DNA from: a bacterium
GTDB lineage: Bacteria > Chloroflexota > Dormibacteria > UBA8260 > Bog-877
Direction of reading: 5' to 3'
Assembly (NCBI GenBank): GCA_021817185.1
Contig: JAKAVU010000016.1
Coordinates: 1-18,097 of the forward strand
Length of the DNA stretch: 18,097 nt
Within the stretch, counting starts at the first letter, position 1; each line of letters opens with the position of its first letter. The notes beneath the pieces were generated by a model, which had not been told where the DNA came from, did no database searches, and saw nothing but the letters and a program-made list of their open reading frames with translations. Made by a program: the position numbers and the translations under genes. Shown piece after piece: positions 1 to 6,598 of this stretch.

Positions 1-7
1 CCGATCT
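1..7. other. probable residual sequencing adapter
   Basis: The bases CCGATCT lie just outside the terminal direct repeat and do not match the sequence preceding the other copy (17965-17971). They equal the 3' end of the common Illumina TruSeq adapter. The likeliest reading is untrimmed adapter at the contig edge, not plasmid sequence. Confidence 0.7.
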
Positions 8-133
8 CATCTCTCCCACTCATTGTCCGGTGGGGTTCCGGTAGGGGTGTAGAGCCTCTCCCTAGAAGTCCCCGTGGTGACAGGGAGCGCGGTGAGCCCC
101 AGGATCAGGCCGATGCCGATGGCCGAGCTGAGC
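8..133. repeat. terminal direct repeat, left copy (circularization overlap)
   Basis: This 126-bp stretch is identical to 17972-18097. Exact identity at the two contig ends is the usual signature of a circular molecule assembled as linear. Genes also continue sensibly across the join: the small ORF starting at 150 runs into the methyltransferase that begins at 17965. A true pair of terminal repeats on a linear element is the alternative. Confidence 0.9.
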
Positions 134-150
134 CGACATGGGGAGACCAC
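8..150 (-). CDS. junction-spanning small membrane peptide (5' part; stop at 17962-17964)
   Basis: On the closed circle an ORF reads from a GTG at 150-148 leftward through position 8, continues at 17971, and stops at TGA 17964-17962, giving 50 residues. After a short start it has one hydrophobic stretch (SSAIGIGLILGLTALPV, about residues 8-24) that could be a membrane anchor or signal peptide, then a Pro/Thr-rich polar tail. An upstream in-frame TTG at 174 is possible. Its stop overlaps the preferred methyltransferase start in a GTGA arrangement like the ParA/partner junction, which suggests translational coupling. No good ribosome site precedes the GTG, and I recognise no family. It could also be plain leader sequence. 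Confidence 0.35.
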
Positions 151-151
151 G

Positions 152-505
152 TCAAGGCCGGACAGCAGCCGCAAACTTATCTGTCACAGAAGTCGGGAGC
201 TGCCTGAGTGCGTACGCGACCAGCTCGGCCTTGGTGAGTCGCACCCCGCGCACGCGAAGCTGGACCCCCAGAACGGCAAGCCTGTCATCAAGGCTGCGGG
301 GGACGCGGACACCGAGTGCGACCAGAGGATCGGGGTCCGGCACCCTCTCGCTCGGCGCGAAGGCAGCCGCTGGCTCCTGCTGCACCTCGCCGGCATCTGC
401 GGCTTCAGCCTCCGCGTGCGTCCTTGGCCGCAGCGGGGCTGGCATGCGCCGCGGCGTCGGTCCCGCCGCCTGGCGCCGCCGGCGCAGGTCCTCTATTCCA
501 CTCAC
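152..505 (-). CDS. ribbon-helix-helix partition partner (ParB-like centromere binder)
   Basis: This is a small protein of 117 residues encoded directly after ParA. The GTG start at 505 overlaps the parA stop (GTGA) and is preceded by GGAGGTG, so the pair is translationally coupled. Residues 1-60 are Arg/Ala/Pro-rich and probably disordered. Residues about 64-103 (LGVRVPRSLDDRLAVL, then a turn and TKAELVAYAL) fit a ribbon-helix-helix fold: a short strand, a first helix, and a second helix starting at Thr-Lys-Ala-Glu. In type Ib partition systems a small protein of this class binds the centromere and stimulates the ParA ATPase; that role here is inferred from position and fold. The repeats upstream of parA are the obvious target. 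A longer frame upstream to 715 lies inside parA and is not needed. Confidence 0.75.
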   Translation of the reverse strand: MSGIEDLRRRRQAAGPTPRRMPAPLRPRTHAEAEAADAGEVQQEPAAAFAPSERVPDPDPLVALGVRVPRSLDDRLAVLGVQLRVRGVRLTKAELVAYALRQLPTSVTDKFAAAVRP

Positions 506-1212
506 CTTGCCACCTCCTTGCGAACGCCCTCGGCGAGTTGCTGGAGTTCGGTTTGGGCCCGCGCGATCGCTTCCCCTGGCGGGGTGGCCGCGCCCACTGC
601 CGTTCTCCGCTTCCGCCTCGGCCACCAACGGTGGTCGGAGATGCCAGTGGCCACTGGCACTTGATACCGCGTGGCCAGCTCCTCCAGCCTGTTGATGGCA
701 GCCAGATCCGGCCAACGCACCACCCGGTTCGGCACCAGGAGGAGGCGAAACTCGGTCGCCTCCGCCAGCAGCCCTTCAAGCGCGTCAAGCTCGCGTCCGG
801 CCAGCACCACGGGAACCACCACCAAATCGGCGGCAGCCATGGCCGCATACGTCAGCGAGGCGGCCCCGGGATGTGTGTCGATGACCACGTCGCGATCCCA
901 GGCATCTGCCCAGGAACGGAGTTTGGCCGAGACGTTGGCCTCTGCGGCGTCAATCTCCACGATCAAGGGGTGTGACGGAACCAGTTCGGGGCGACCAGAG
1001 AGCCTGAGGGTGCTGGGGATCCGCCCCTCTCCCACCAGTGCTTCCAGGAGCGACGACCGCCGGTTGCCGGCAGGATCCACCCCAGAAGCCCTGGTCGCGC
1101 TGCCGTAGTCCCAGTCGAGGTCGATCAGTATCCCTTTGAGGGAGTAGGCGAGTTCGATAGCCAGAGTGGTCTTGCCCACCCCGCCCTTGTTGGACGCGAC
1201 TGTAACCAGCAC
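502..1212 (-). CDS. parA: ParA-family partition ATPase
   Basis: The 236-residue protein carries the deviant Walker A box KGGVGKTT (residues 9-16) at its very N-terminus, the Walker A' region IDLDWD (30-35) and a Walker B-like DVVIDTHPG (108-116). It has the short form without an N-terminal helix-turn-helix, as in type Ib ParA/MinD-like plasmid ATPases. Such proteins bind ATP and the nucleoid and segregate plasmid copies with a centromere-binding partner. The GTG at 1212 puts the P-loop at the normal distance from the N-terminus. No clear Shine-Dalgarno precedes it, so the message may be leaderless or start close by. The gene lies downstream of repA, separated by the repeat cluster at 1220-1305, and overlaps its partner by four bases. 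Confidence 0.93.
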   Translation of the reverse strand: MLVTVASNKGGVGKTTLAIELAYSLKGILIDLDWDYGSATRASGVDPAGNRRSSLLEALVGEGRIPSTLRLSGRPELVPSHPLIVEIDAAEANVSAKLRSWADAWDRDVVIDTHPGAASLTYAAMAAADLVVVPVVLAGRELDALEGLLAEATEFRLLLVPNRVVRWPDLAAINRLEELATRYQVPVATGISDHRWWPRRKRRTAVGAATPPGEAIARAQTELQQLAEGVRKEVAR

Positions 1213-1219
1213 TACGCCA

Positions 1220-1305
1220 GCTTACTCGGTTGTTCGCTAAGTAGCAAGCCTGCTCGCTTGATAGCAAGGTAGCTAGTTCGCTCGCTACCTTGGGAAGTAG
1301 CGAGG
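1220..1305. repeat. candidate parS centromere / par operator repeats
   Basis: Between repA and parA lies a dense repeat cluster. Two related 16-mers are spaced by exactly 20 bp: GTTCGCTAAGTAGCAA (1232-1247) and GCTCGCTTGATAGCAA (1252-1267). A third partial copy, GTTCGCT, starts at 1276. A perfect inverted repeat, AAGGTAGC (1266-1273) and GCTACCTT (1284-1291), overlaps these, and GTAGCGAG follows at 1298-1305. Repeats phased at about two helical turns just upstream of a ParA gene with a small ribbon-helix-helix partner are typical of a centromere that doubles as operator. The role is inferred. Confidence 0.65.
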
Positions 1306-1309
1306 CGCC

Positions 1310-2449
1310 TTAGTGCAGTACCCGCAGCCGCTGTACCGGGGTGGGGGAGGGGTGCAGCCGCAAGCCCCGGACCGTCAAGTCCCAGCTCGCCGCCGGGTAC
1401 ACCGACTGCACCTCCCGGAGCCGGAGTGTGAACTTGCGACGGAAGTCGCGCGTGCGGGCGTAGCCGGCCCCGAACTGCAGCTCGAGAAGCTGCCAGGGAA
1501 TCAAGGTGTCCCGCTTCAGATAGGACATGCGATGGGCCATCCAGATGTACGTGTCGATCGCCATGGGGCTGTCCTTGATGAGTCGCAGGGCACCCATGTC
1601 GACCGGGACCGGGCGCCTAGTGATCTCGGTGAAGAACTCGTGGCTCAGAGTCACGCTGCTTTCCCAGAGCGTGTCCTGGTCAGGGTTCCGAGGGTCCCAC
1701 CAAAGGTCCGTGTGCGCGGCCACCCTGAAGCCGTCGTCCGTCCACCTGCCGTCCCCGTCGAACGTAGCCGAGATGGTGGCGGCGAACAGAGCCTTGGCCT
1801 GGTTCCGAAGCCTGGTGATGTCGCCCCGGGGGCCGCCAGTCCGGCACAGGTCCAGCCGGGCCATGAACTTCGCCATGGATGTGCCCAGGACCAATCTAGG
1901 CTCCTTGGATCTGACGGCTTCGGTGGTGACCCAGGCCAGGAGCAGCCGCGGGATTGAGCCGTAGGGGATCCCGGTCTTCGACGGGGCAAGAATGGTCAGC
2001 TCAAGTTGACCATTGCGCCGGACGAACTCGGTCACTCCCTTCGGAAGCGGGCGATGAGGGATGGTCGCCTGAGCCATGATGCGCGCGTAGTACGCGAGCT
2101 CTCCGACCTGGCGGGCCTGCTCGATCTCGTTAGCGGCGGCCTCCTCGGCGATGGCCAGATCCGAGGTAGTCCGATCAAGGGGAGGGAAGGCGTTCGCATC
2201 GCAAAGGAAGCCGATCTCGACTCGATGGCCAAGCTGGTCGCCGAGACGATCGCAGAGTTCCTTCTGGTACTTCGAGGCAAGCTCTACAGCGACCGGGGAC
2301 CGGACGGTGATCTTCAACTCTCGGTCGGAGACCCAGGCCAGCAGCGCATCCCCCAGGACACCGTGCCTAACCGGAGCTGGCAGCACCGCAACAGCCGCAC
2401 TCCAGGCGGCCTCTTGACCCTCCACGGTCATGTGCCCCAGGTCCTGCAT
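1310..2449 (-). CDS. repA: plasmid replication initiator, RepA_C family, with DnaA-domain-I-like N-terminus
   Basis: The 379-residue protein starts at the ATG at 2449, which has AGGAG eight bases upstream; the longer frame to 2551 has no comparable site. Residues about 115-330 resemble the plasmid RepA C-terminal family. Examples are YGSIPRLLLAW (163-173), a following EAVRSKEPRLVLG stretch, and a GGPRGDITRLRNQ segment, all characteristic of it. Residues about 13-83 (a leading Trp, LLAWV, LKITVRSPVAVELASKY, HRVEIGFL) resemble the N-terminal protein-interaction domain I of DnaA, which is an unexpected fusion judged only by eye. The initiator would bind the iterons at 2612-2708 just upstream of its own gene, recruit helicase and control copy number. 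ParA follows after the centromere cluster. Confidence 0.88.
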   Translation of the reverse strand: MQDLGHMTVEGQEAAWSAAVAVLPAPVRHGVLGDALLAWVSDRELKITVRSPVAVELASKYQKELCDRLGDQLGHRVEIGFLCDANAFPPLDRTTSDLAIAEEAAANEIEQARQVGELAYYARIMAQATIPHRPLPKGVTEFVRRNGQLELTILAPSKTGIPYGSIPRLLLAWVTTEAVRSKEPRLVLGTSMAKFMARLDLCRTGGPRGDITRLRNQAKALFAATISATFDGDGRWTDDGFRVAAHTDLWWDPRNPDQDTLWESSVTLSHEFFTEITRRPVPVDMGALRLIKDSPMAIDTYIWMAHRMSYLKRDTLIPWQLLELQFGAGYARTRDFRRKFTLRLREVQSVYPAASWDLTVRGLRLHPSPTPVQRLRVLH

Positions 2450-2611
2450 AGGGTTCGCTCCTGCGCTCGGTGAAGTGTTGTAGCGCCTCAGAGTTAGCCT
2501 CTCGTGATCCGCTGAGGGCCCTCTCCCTCCGCCGGCAATCGTACCCCACATCTAGGGGCTAGGGTAGCTCCAAGCCCCAAGATCTGGATGCCGAGGCGGG
2601 CCAAGCCACAA

Positions 2612-2708
2612 TGCGCTGATTTGGTCGCGCCTCTGCGCTGATTTGGTCGCGGAGCCTCCTTTTAAGGGTGCGCTGATTTGGTCGCGCCTCTGCGCTGATT
2701 TGGTCGCG
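2612..2708. repeat. four iterons; candidate vegetative origin (oriV)
   Basis: Four perfect copies of TGCGCTGATTTGGTCGCG occur at 2612-2629, 2634-2651, 2669-2686 and 2691-2708. They form two pairs. Within each pair the copies are separated by CCTC (22-bp pitch), and the pairs are separated by a 17-bp insert containing TTTTAA. The array lies about 160 bp upstream of repA in its direction of transcription, the normal place for initiator-binding iterons. A reading frame across the array merely translates the repeat and is not a gene. The rest of the 405-bp gap (2450-2854) holds the CCTGTAG repeats and probably the repA promoter, which I could not place. Confidence 0.88.
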
Positions 2709-2725
2709 CTCCCCACTTCGCATTA

Positions 2726-2752
2726 CCTGTAGTACCCCTGTAGACCCTGTAG
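2726..2752. repeat. three CCTGTAG direct repeats beside the iterons
   Basis: CCTGTAG occurs at 2726-2732, 2737-2743 and 2746-2752 (pitch 11 and 9 bp, about one helical turn each), followed by the palindrome AGGAATTCCT at 2751-2760. The repeat differs from the iterons, so a different protein, or host DnaA-like or nucleoid factors, may bind here as part of the origin. The function is unknown. Confidence 0.5.
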
Positions 2753-2854
2753 GAATTCCTCTCTCCAAAGACAGAACGAGGGTCCCAGACGATCGGATCT
2801 CTGGTCTGGACGCCAGCGATCCCCCGCTACGAACCTCCTCACCGGTGATGGCGG

Positions 2855-5614
2855 TCACTCCCGCTCAGCTCCCCGCTCGGGCTGGTCGACGAGGGTCCAG
2901 CCGGGCTCCAGCTCCACGAGAGGCTCAGAGGAGACCTGCTCCGGCTCAGCTGGGGGTTGGGCCTCCGGCCGCTCCTCGAGTTCGCCGGCCTCTGGAGACT
3001 GTGCGGCCAGCTCCGCCTGCTGGAGGAGGGTGGAGGCAGCCACGGCGGAGTGGGCCTCGGCCCAGCGGGCGGCCAGCGCCTGCATGGCGGCGGGCACGTC
3101 ACCAGGAGGGGTGCCCAGGCTGTCGGCATCGGTGACCACGACCGAGGTCTCGCTGGCCCTGGTGACCCCCACGTAGCCGGAGGCCCGGTCGGTCTGCCAG
3201 CCGCCACCGCAGACCAGGACCTCGGCGACGGTCCTGCCCTGGGCCCGGTAGAGGTGCTGCGCATAGGCGAGGTCCAAGGCGGAGCGGTGCTCGTCATCCA
3301 CCACCCACTCCCGGTCCCGGAGCCGGACGGTGACGGCGCCGGCCTTGGGGTCGGTGGCCACCACCACCCCGGTCTCGCCGTTCTCCACCCGCCTGGTGGG
3401 CTTGCCCTGAGCCTTGACCCCGTACACGGGGCGGGTGGTCACCACCAGATCTCCCGCGTACAGGAGCACCGGAGAGCTGCCCTCCAGGTCATCGCCCAGC
3501 TCTCGCTGGCGCTCCCGCGGCACCTCCACCGGCCCCCCCTGGAGCTCGCCCTTGTCCAGCCTCGCCGCCTGGGCCCTGCGGTTCAGGTCCCGGACCTCGG
3601 CCCGGGTGCCGTCTGTGGTGAGGAGCAGCTGCTCCGGCCCTAGGCCTCTCGCTGCCAGTTCCTCACGATCGTGGTCCCAGCGGGCGACGGCGGCGGCCCG
3701 GGCCTGCTCCCGGTCTTCGGCCACCAGGACCAGGTCGCGCTCCGCATAGGCGGCGAGCGCCTCGGCCGAGGCGCCGGCCCGGAGGGCGGCCCAGGCATCC
3801 CTGGCCCAGGGGGAGTCGGCACGGTAGACAGTGGTGAGGAGCGCGGTGGGGGCTCTCTCGGTCAGGACCGGCCAGAGGCCGCCGGGGCCGATGGGGGAGA
3901 GCTGGGCCGCATCCCCGGCGGCCACCACCCGGGCGTTGCCCGCGGCCTCGAGGAGGGCGGCCCACCTGGTGGTCTCGACCACGCCGGCCTCATCGAGGGC
4001 GACCACATCCTTGGGCCCCAGGACGATCCTGCCGGTCTCCACCCGGTGGAGGAAGGCCTCGAGCGTGCAGGAGAGGTCGGCCCCGGTCGATTCCCCGAGC
4101 CGCTGGGCGGTGGCGCCGGCGACCGCCACGGCGACGGCCCTGCCCCCGGCCGCCTGGTGGGCCTTGACCACGGCCTGCAGGACCGCCCCCTTGCCGGCAC
4201 CGGCGGGGGAGGCGAGGCCCACGAAGCCGTCATCCCCGCAGGCGAGCCGGACCGCGGCCACCTGCTCCGGATCCAGGGGGACAGGGGCTTGCTCGACCGC
4301 CCGGGCGACCACGGCCTCGGGCAGGGCCCGGGCGGGGTCCTTGGGATGGGCCGCCACGGCGCCGAGAGCGGCCTGCTCGGCCTCCAGGGTGGGTCTCGTG
4401 GTCCAGAGGCCGCCCGTGAGTGGGACCAGCGCTGGGTCGGCTGTCACAGCCTGCACGAGGGCATCGACCGCGGCGCCGGACACCCTGCCCTGGGCGGCCT
4501 CGGCCACTGCCGTGCGCAGGGTTCTGGTGTCGACCGTGGCGGAGGCCTGGGTGAGGCGGCGGGGGCTCTGCGGGTCTGTCAGCTCCTGGACCACAGCGTC
4601 CACGGTCTCCGCCCACGGGGCCTGGGGGATGGGGCGTGGCTGCGGGCCCCAGCTCTTGGGGTCGGCGCCGGCGTCCTTCGCCCTCTCCCGCCAGGCTTGG
4701 AACGCGTCCTCAGGGACGGCTGTCTTGGGGGAGCGGGAGCGGACGACGAGCCCTCTCACCTCCTCGTCGGTGGGGGCCCTGCCGTGGCGAGCCCGGAAGG
4801 CGGCTATGGCCTGCTCGACCTCAGCGGCCCGGGCGCTGAAGGCAGAGCGCACCTTGGGGGAGACGCCCGAGACTTCGAAGTACCTGGCGTGGCGCTCGGT
4901 CCGGTACCCCTGCTGCTGGAGGAGGGAAGCGAGCTCGGCGCGGTAGACGGCGCCTGCCTCGGCGGCGATGCGGTAGAGGGGGCGGGAGTCGATGGCGGCC
5001 CATCTCCCAGTGCGGGCCTCTCTCTCGGAGGATCGGAGGGCGCAGTTGGCGATGACGCAGTGGTCGTGGAGCTGGGGGTCGGGGGCGGAGCCAGCCTGCT
5101 GCTGGGCCGCGCTCTGGCGGGAGGTGTGGTGGCGGAAGCGGGCGATGACCAGCCCCTGGGCGCGCTCGTGGCGGACCTGGCCCCCTATGCGGCGGCGGAC
5201 GAGGGGGGCATGGGCCTCCAGGTGGGCTAGGGCCTGTTCCACTGCCTGCTGGTGGGCCAGCTCAACCCGGTCCCTGGTCTGCTGGTCTCCGAGGGCCCAG
5301 ACGATGGCGACGGACTTGGGAGCGGAGAAGGTGCAGTCGACGGCGGCGGTGTGGACGCCGTGGGCATGGCGGACCAGCTGCTCGCCGGAGCTGGGGTCCT
5401 GGCCCTGCCAGAGGGCGAGGAGGTCCTCGCGCCGCACCTCGCCGGAGAGGCCGAGGGCGACAGCCGCCTTCCCGAGCCACTGGCCGGGTCCCTCGGCGGG
5501 CCGGCCCTCCTGGCCGAGGTAGTAGTCGCCGCGGCGGCGCTCCGGTCCCTGGCTGGCAAGGTAGGCGACGTAGCCCACGGTGTCAGCGGCGGCGATCTTG
5601 TGGACGGTCATCAT
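2855..5614 (-). CDS. TrwC/TraI-type (MOBF) conjugative relaxase-helicase
   Basis: A 919-residue protein that should nick oriT, stay covalently bound to the 5' end and unwind the strand for transfer. The ATG at 5614 has GGAGGG nine bases upstream and gives the usual MMTVHK-like start. N-terminal relaxase: candidate catalytic tyrosines Y15 and Y18 (Y31/Y32 also present), FSAPKSV (96-102), a conserved His-Thr-Ser-Arg stretch and the metal-binding HDH (183-185) in LHDHCVIAN. The SF1 helicase half has Walker A SPAGAGKG (near 469-476), DEAG (541-544), GDAAQL (567-572), YRAQGRT and GVTRAS (816-821). Oddly, the residue after the P-loop lysine is Gly476 instead of Ser/Thr. The last roughly 70 residues are Glu/Pro-rich. 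The upstream hairpin at 5647-5668 is its likely target, and the coupling protein lies further upstream in the same orientation. Confidence 0.93.
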   Translation of the reverse strand: MMTVHKIAAADTVGYVAYLASQGPERRRGDYYLGQEGRPAEGPGQWLGKAAVALGLSGEVRREDLLALWQGQDPSSGEQLVRHAHGVHTAAVDCTFSAPKSVAIVWALGDQQTRDRVELAHQQAVEQALAHLEAHAPLVRRRIGGQVRHERAQGLVIARFRHHTSRQSAAQQQAGSAPDPQLHDHCVIANCALRSSEREARTGRWAAIDSRPLYRIAAEAGAVYRAELASLLQQQGYRTERHARYFEVSGVSPKVRSAFSARAAEVEQAIAAFRARHGRAPTDEEVRGLVVRSRSPKTAVPEDAFQAWRERAKDAGADPKSWGPQPRPIPQAPWAETVDAVVQELTDPQSPRRLTQASATVDTRTLRTAVAEAAQGRVSGAAVDALVQAVTADPALVPLTGGLWTTRPTLEAEQAALGAVAAHPKDPARALPEAVVARAVEQAPVPLDPEQVAAVRLACGDDGFVGLASPAGAGKGAVLQAVVKAHQAAGGRAVAVAVAGATAQRLGESTGADLSCTLEAFLHRVETGRIVLGPKDVVALDEAGVVETTRWAALLEAAGNARVVAAGDAAQLSPIGPGGLWPVLTERAPTALLTTVYRADSPWARDAWAALRAGASAEALAAYAERDLVLVAEDREQARAAAVARWDHDREELAARGLGPEQLLLTTDGTRAEVRDLNRRAQAARLDKGELQGGPVEVPRERQRELGDDLEGSSPVLLYAGDLVVTTRPVYGVKAQGKPTRRVENGETGVVVATDPKAGAVTVRLRDREWVVDDEHRSALDLAYAQHLYRAQGRTVAEVLVCGGGWQTDRASGYVGVTRASETSVVVTDADSLGTPPGDVPAAMQALAARWAEAHSAVAASTLLQQAELAAQSPEAGELEERPEAQPPAEPEQVSSEPLVELEPGWTLVDQPERGAERE

Positions 5615-5646
5615 GGCGGCGCTCCCTCCATCTCCCCGACCCCAGC

Positions 5647-5668
5647 ATACTATACGCACATTCTGTGC
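5647..5668 (-). other. candidate oriT nic site for the TrwC-like relaxase
   Basis: Reading the minus strand, a hairpin GCACA-GAA-TGTGC (5668-5656) is followed directly by GTATAGTAT (5655-5647) and then GCTGG. From memory, the nic region of plasmid R388, target of TrwC, has the same layout: hairpin GCACC-GAAA-GGTGC followed by GTATTGTCT and the nick. By analogy the nick would fall between 5647 and 5646. The site is 33 bp upstream of the relaxase start. Hairpin, spacing and relaxase family agree; the nick position is inferred. Confidence 0.68.
5649..5654 (-). promoter_or_regulatory. likely -10 box of the relaxase promoter inside the nic region
   Basis: The minus strand reads TATAGT at 5654-5649, a good -10 hexamer, leaving a leader of about 28 bases that contains the GGAGGG ribosome site of the relaxase gene. 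No convincing -35 is seen. The box lies within the proposed nic sequence, so relaxase binding could repress its own gene. Confidence 0.45.
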
Positions 5669-5759
5669 TAAGCGTGGTGAATGGAGACTTGCCGAACGAG
5701 GCGTGCGGCCGCCGGCAGGACTCGCGAGGGTGTCTTCTAGCGGGGGCTCAGAAGAAGGG

Positions 5760-5797
5760 GACCGGCTTCGGTCTGCTGCGCACCGTCATTTGGACGG
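5760..5797 (-). terminator. two small hairpins downstream of the 5809-6507 gene
   Basis: Two short perfect stems follow the stop of the membrane-protein gene: CCGTC/GACGG with a 5-base loop (5783-5797) and GACCG/CGGTC with a 4-base loop (5760-5773). No strong T-run follows. They may end the upstream transcript or be extra inverted repeats of oriT. Confidence 0.3.
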
Positions 5798-5808
5798 GAG
5801 CGAAAAAG

Positions 5809-6507
5809 TCAGGCTGGCGTGGGGGTGCGGGGTGGTGGAAGGTCGGGATGCCTCAAGGAGTCGACAGTTACATAGAGGGCATAAGGGGCTAGCTGCTGAA
5901 CGGCAACTAGAGTGCCGTGCTCCACGCCCGAGGTTGCCATGTCCGCTCCCAGCAACACGGCGCCGATGATCACTAGACAGAGGCGAAGCTTGGTTCGTTG
6001 CAGGAGATCGCCAAGGACAGGTCCAGGCCCTTCAAGCTCAAGTTCGTGGAGCTTGCGCTGCAACACTTGAGCTTCTCCCTCGAGCACGGAGTCAAGGTTG
6101 CGGGCTATTACCGCGGTGGCGGCACCCGGATTGGTGCCCTCGAAGAGTTGTCGGACCAGATCCTCGTCGTCGCTGGAGAGTTGCCTCCAAAGGAAAGTGT
6201 CCCAGGCAGCGTTCACTTCGGGAGCTAGACGTTCAAGCTCTCCAGCTACCAGAGGGAGGTCAGCTCGGATGGAGTGCAGTTGCTGGCCCATGCGAAGTCC
6301 AAGCTGTCTGGCAGACGTGTCTCCAACTCGGACTGCCCAGCTCCAAAGGTCATCCAGGACGAGCAGGTTGATGCCTGAGAGGGCGAATTCGGCCAGTGCC
6401 AGCTGGCTGGCCGGGGTCAAGGGTGAACTCCGCGTCTCTATGGCGATCCTCTGCCACCTCAATTCACGGACTGTCTGGAGGCTAACAGGGGGGGCGGGGA
6501 AGTGCAA
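5809..6507 (-). CDS. unknown membrane-anchored protein between coupling protein and oriT
   Basis: I do not recognise this family. The 232-residue frame opens with a TTG at 6507 that lacks a good ribosome site. The next usable starts are internal, so the N-terminus is uncertain. The body is helical and charged, with a Trp-containing amphipathic region (about 40-60) and an acidic stretch (about 111-123), then a basic patch and one clear membrane segment near residues 174-190 (LRLCLVIIGAVLLGADM), followed by a short Pro-rich tail. It sits 91 bp after the coupling-protein stop and just before oriT, both on the same strand, so a role in DNA transfer or surface exclusion is possible. That is inference only. 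GC content looks slightly lower than in the flanking transfer genes. Confidence 0.7.
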   Translation of the reverse strand: MHFPAPPVSLQTVRELRWQRIAIETRSSPLTPASQLALAEFALSGINLLVLDDLWSWAVRVGDTSARQLGLRMGQQLHSIRADLPLVAGELERLAPEVNAAWDTFLWRQLSSDDEDLVRQLFEGTNPGAATAVIARNLDSVLEGEAQVLQRKLHELELEGPGPVLGDLLQRTKLRLCLVIIGAVLLGADMATSGVEHGTLVAVQQLAPYALYVTVDSLRHPDLPPPRTPTPA

Positions 6508-6598
6508 CGCGTGGGCGTGGCGGGATCTCCCCAGGGAACTAGGGAATGTCAGCGGGATTGCTTTGCTCTATCACGCCTGCAAGTCGGGGCGAGGAAGT

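Noticed and set aside
2612..2708. CRISPR-like array
   Set aside because: The repeats have 4- and 17-bp gaps, not spacers of regular length, and sit upstream of repA as iterons should; no cas genes are present.
2559..2858. 99-residue minus-strand frame over the iterons
   Set aside because: Its repeated peptide simply translates the four iterons; the region is the origin and has no ribosome site or other coding signs.
3671..5230. 519-residue plus-strand frame
   Set aside because: It is antisense to the relaxase gene, which has clear motifs along its whole length.
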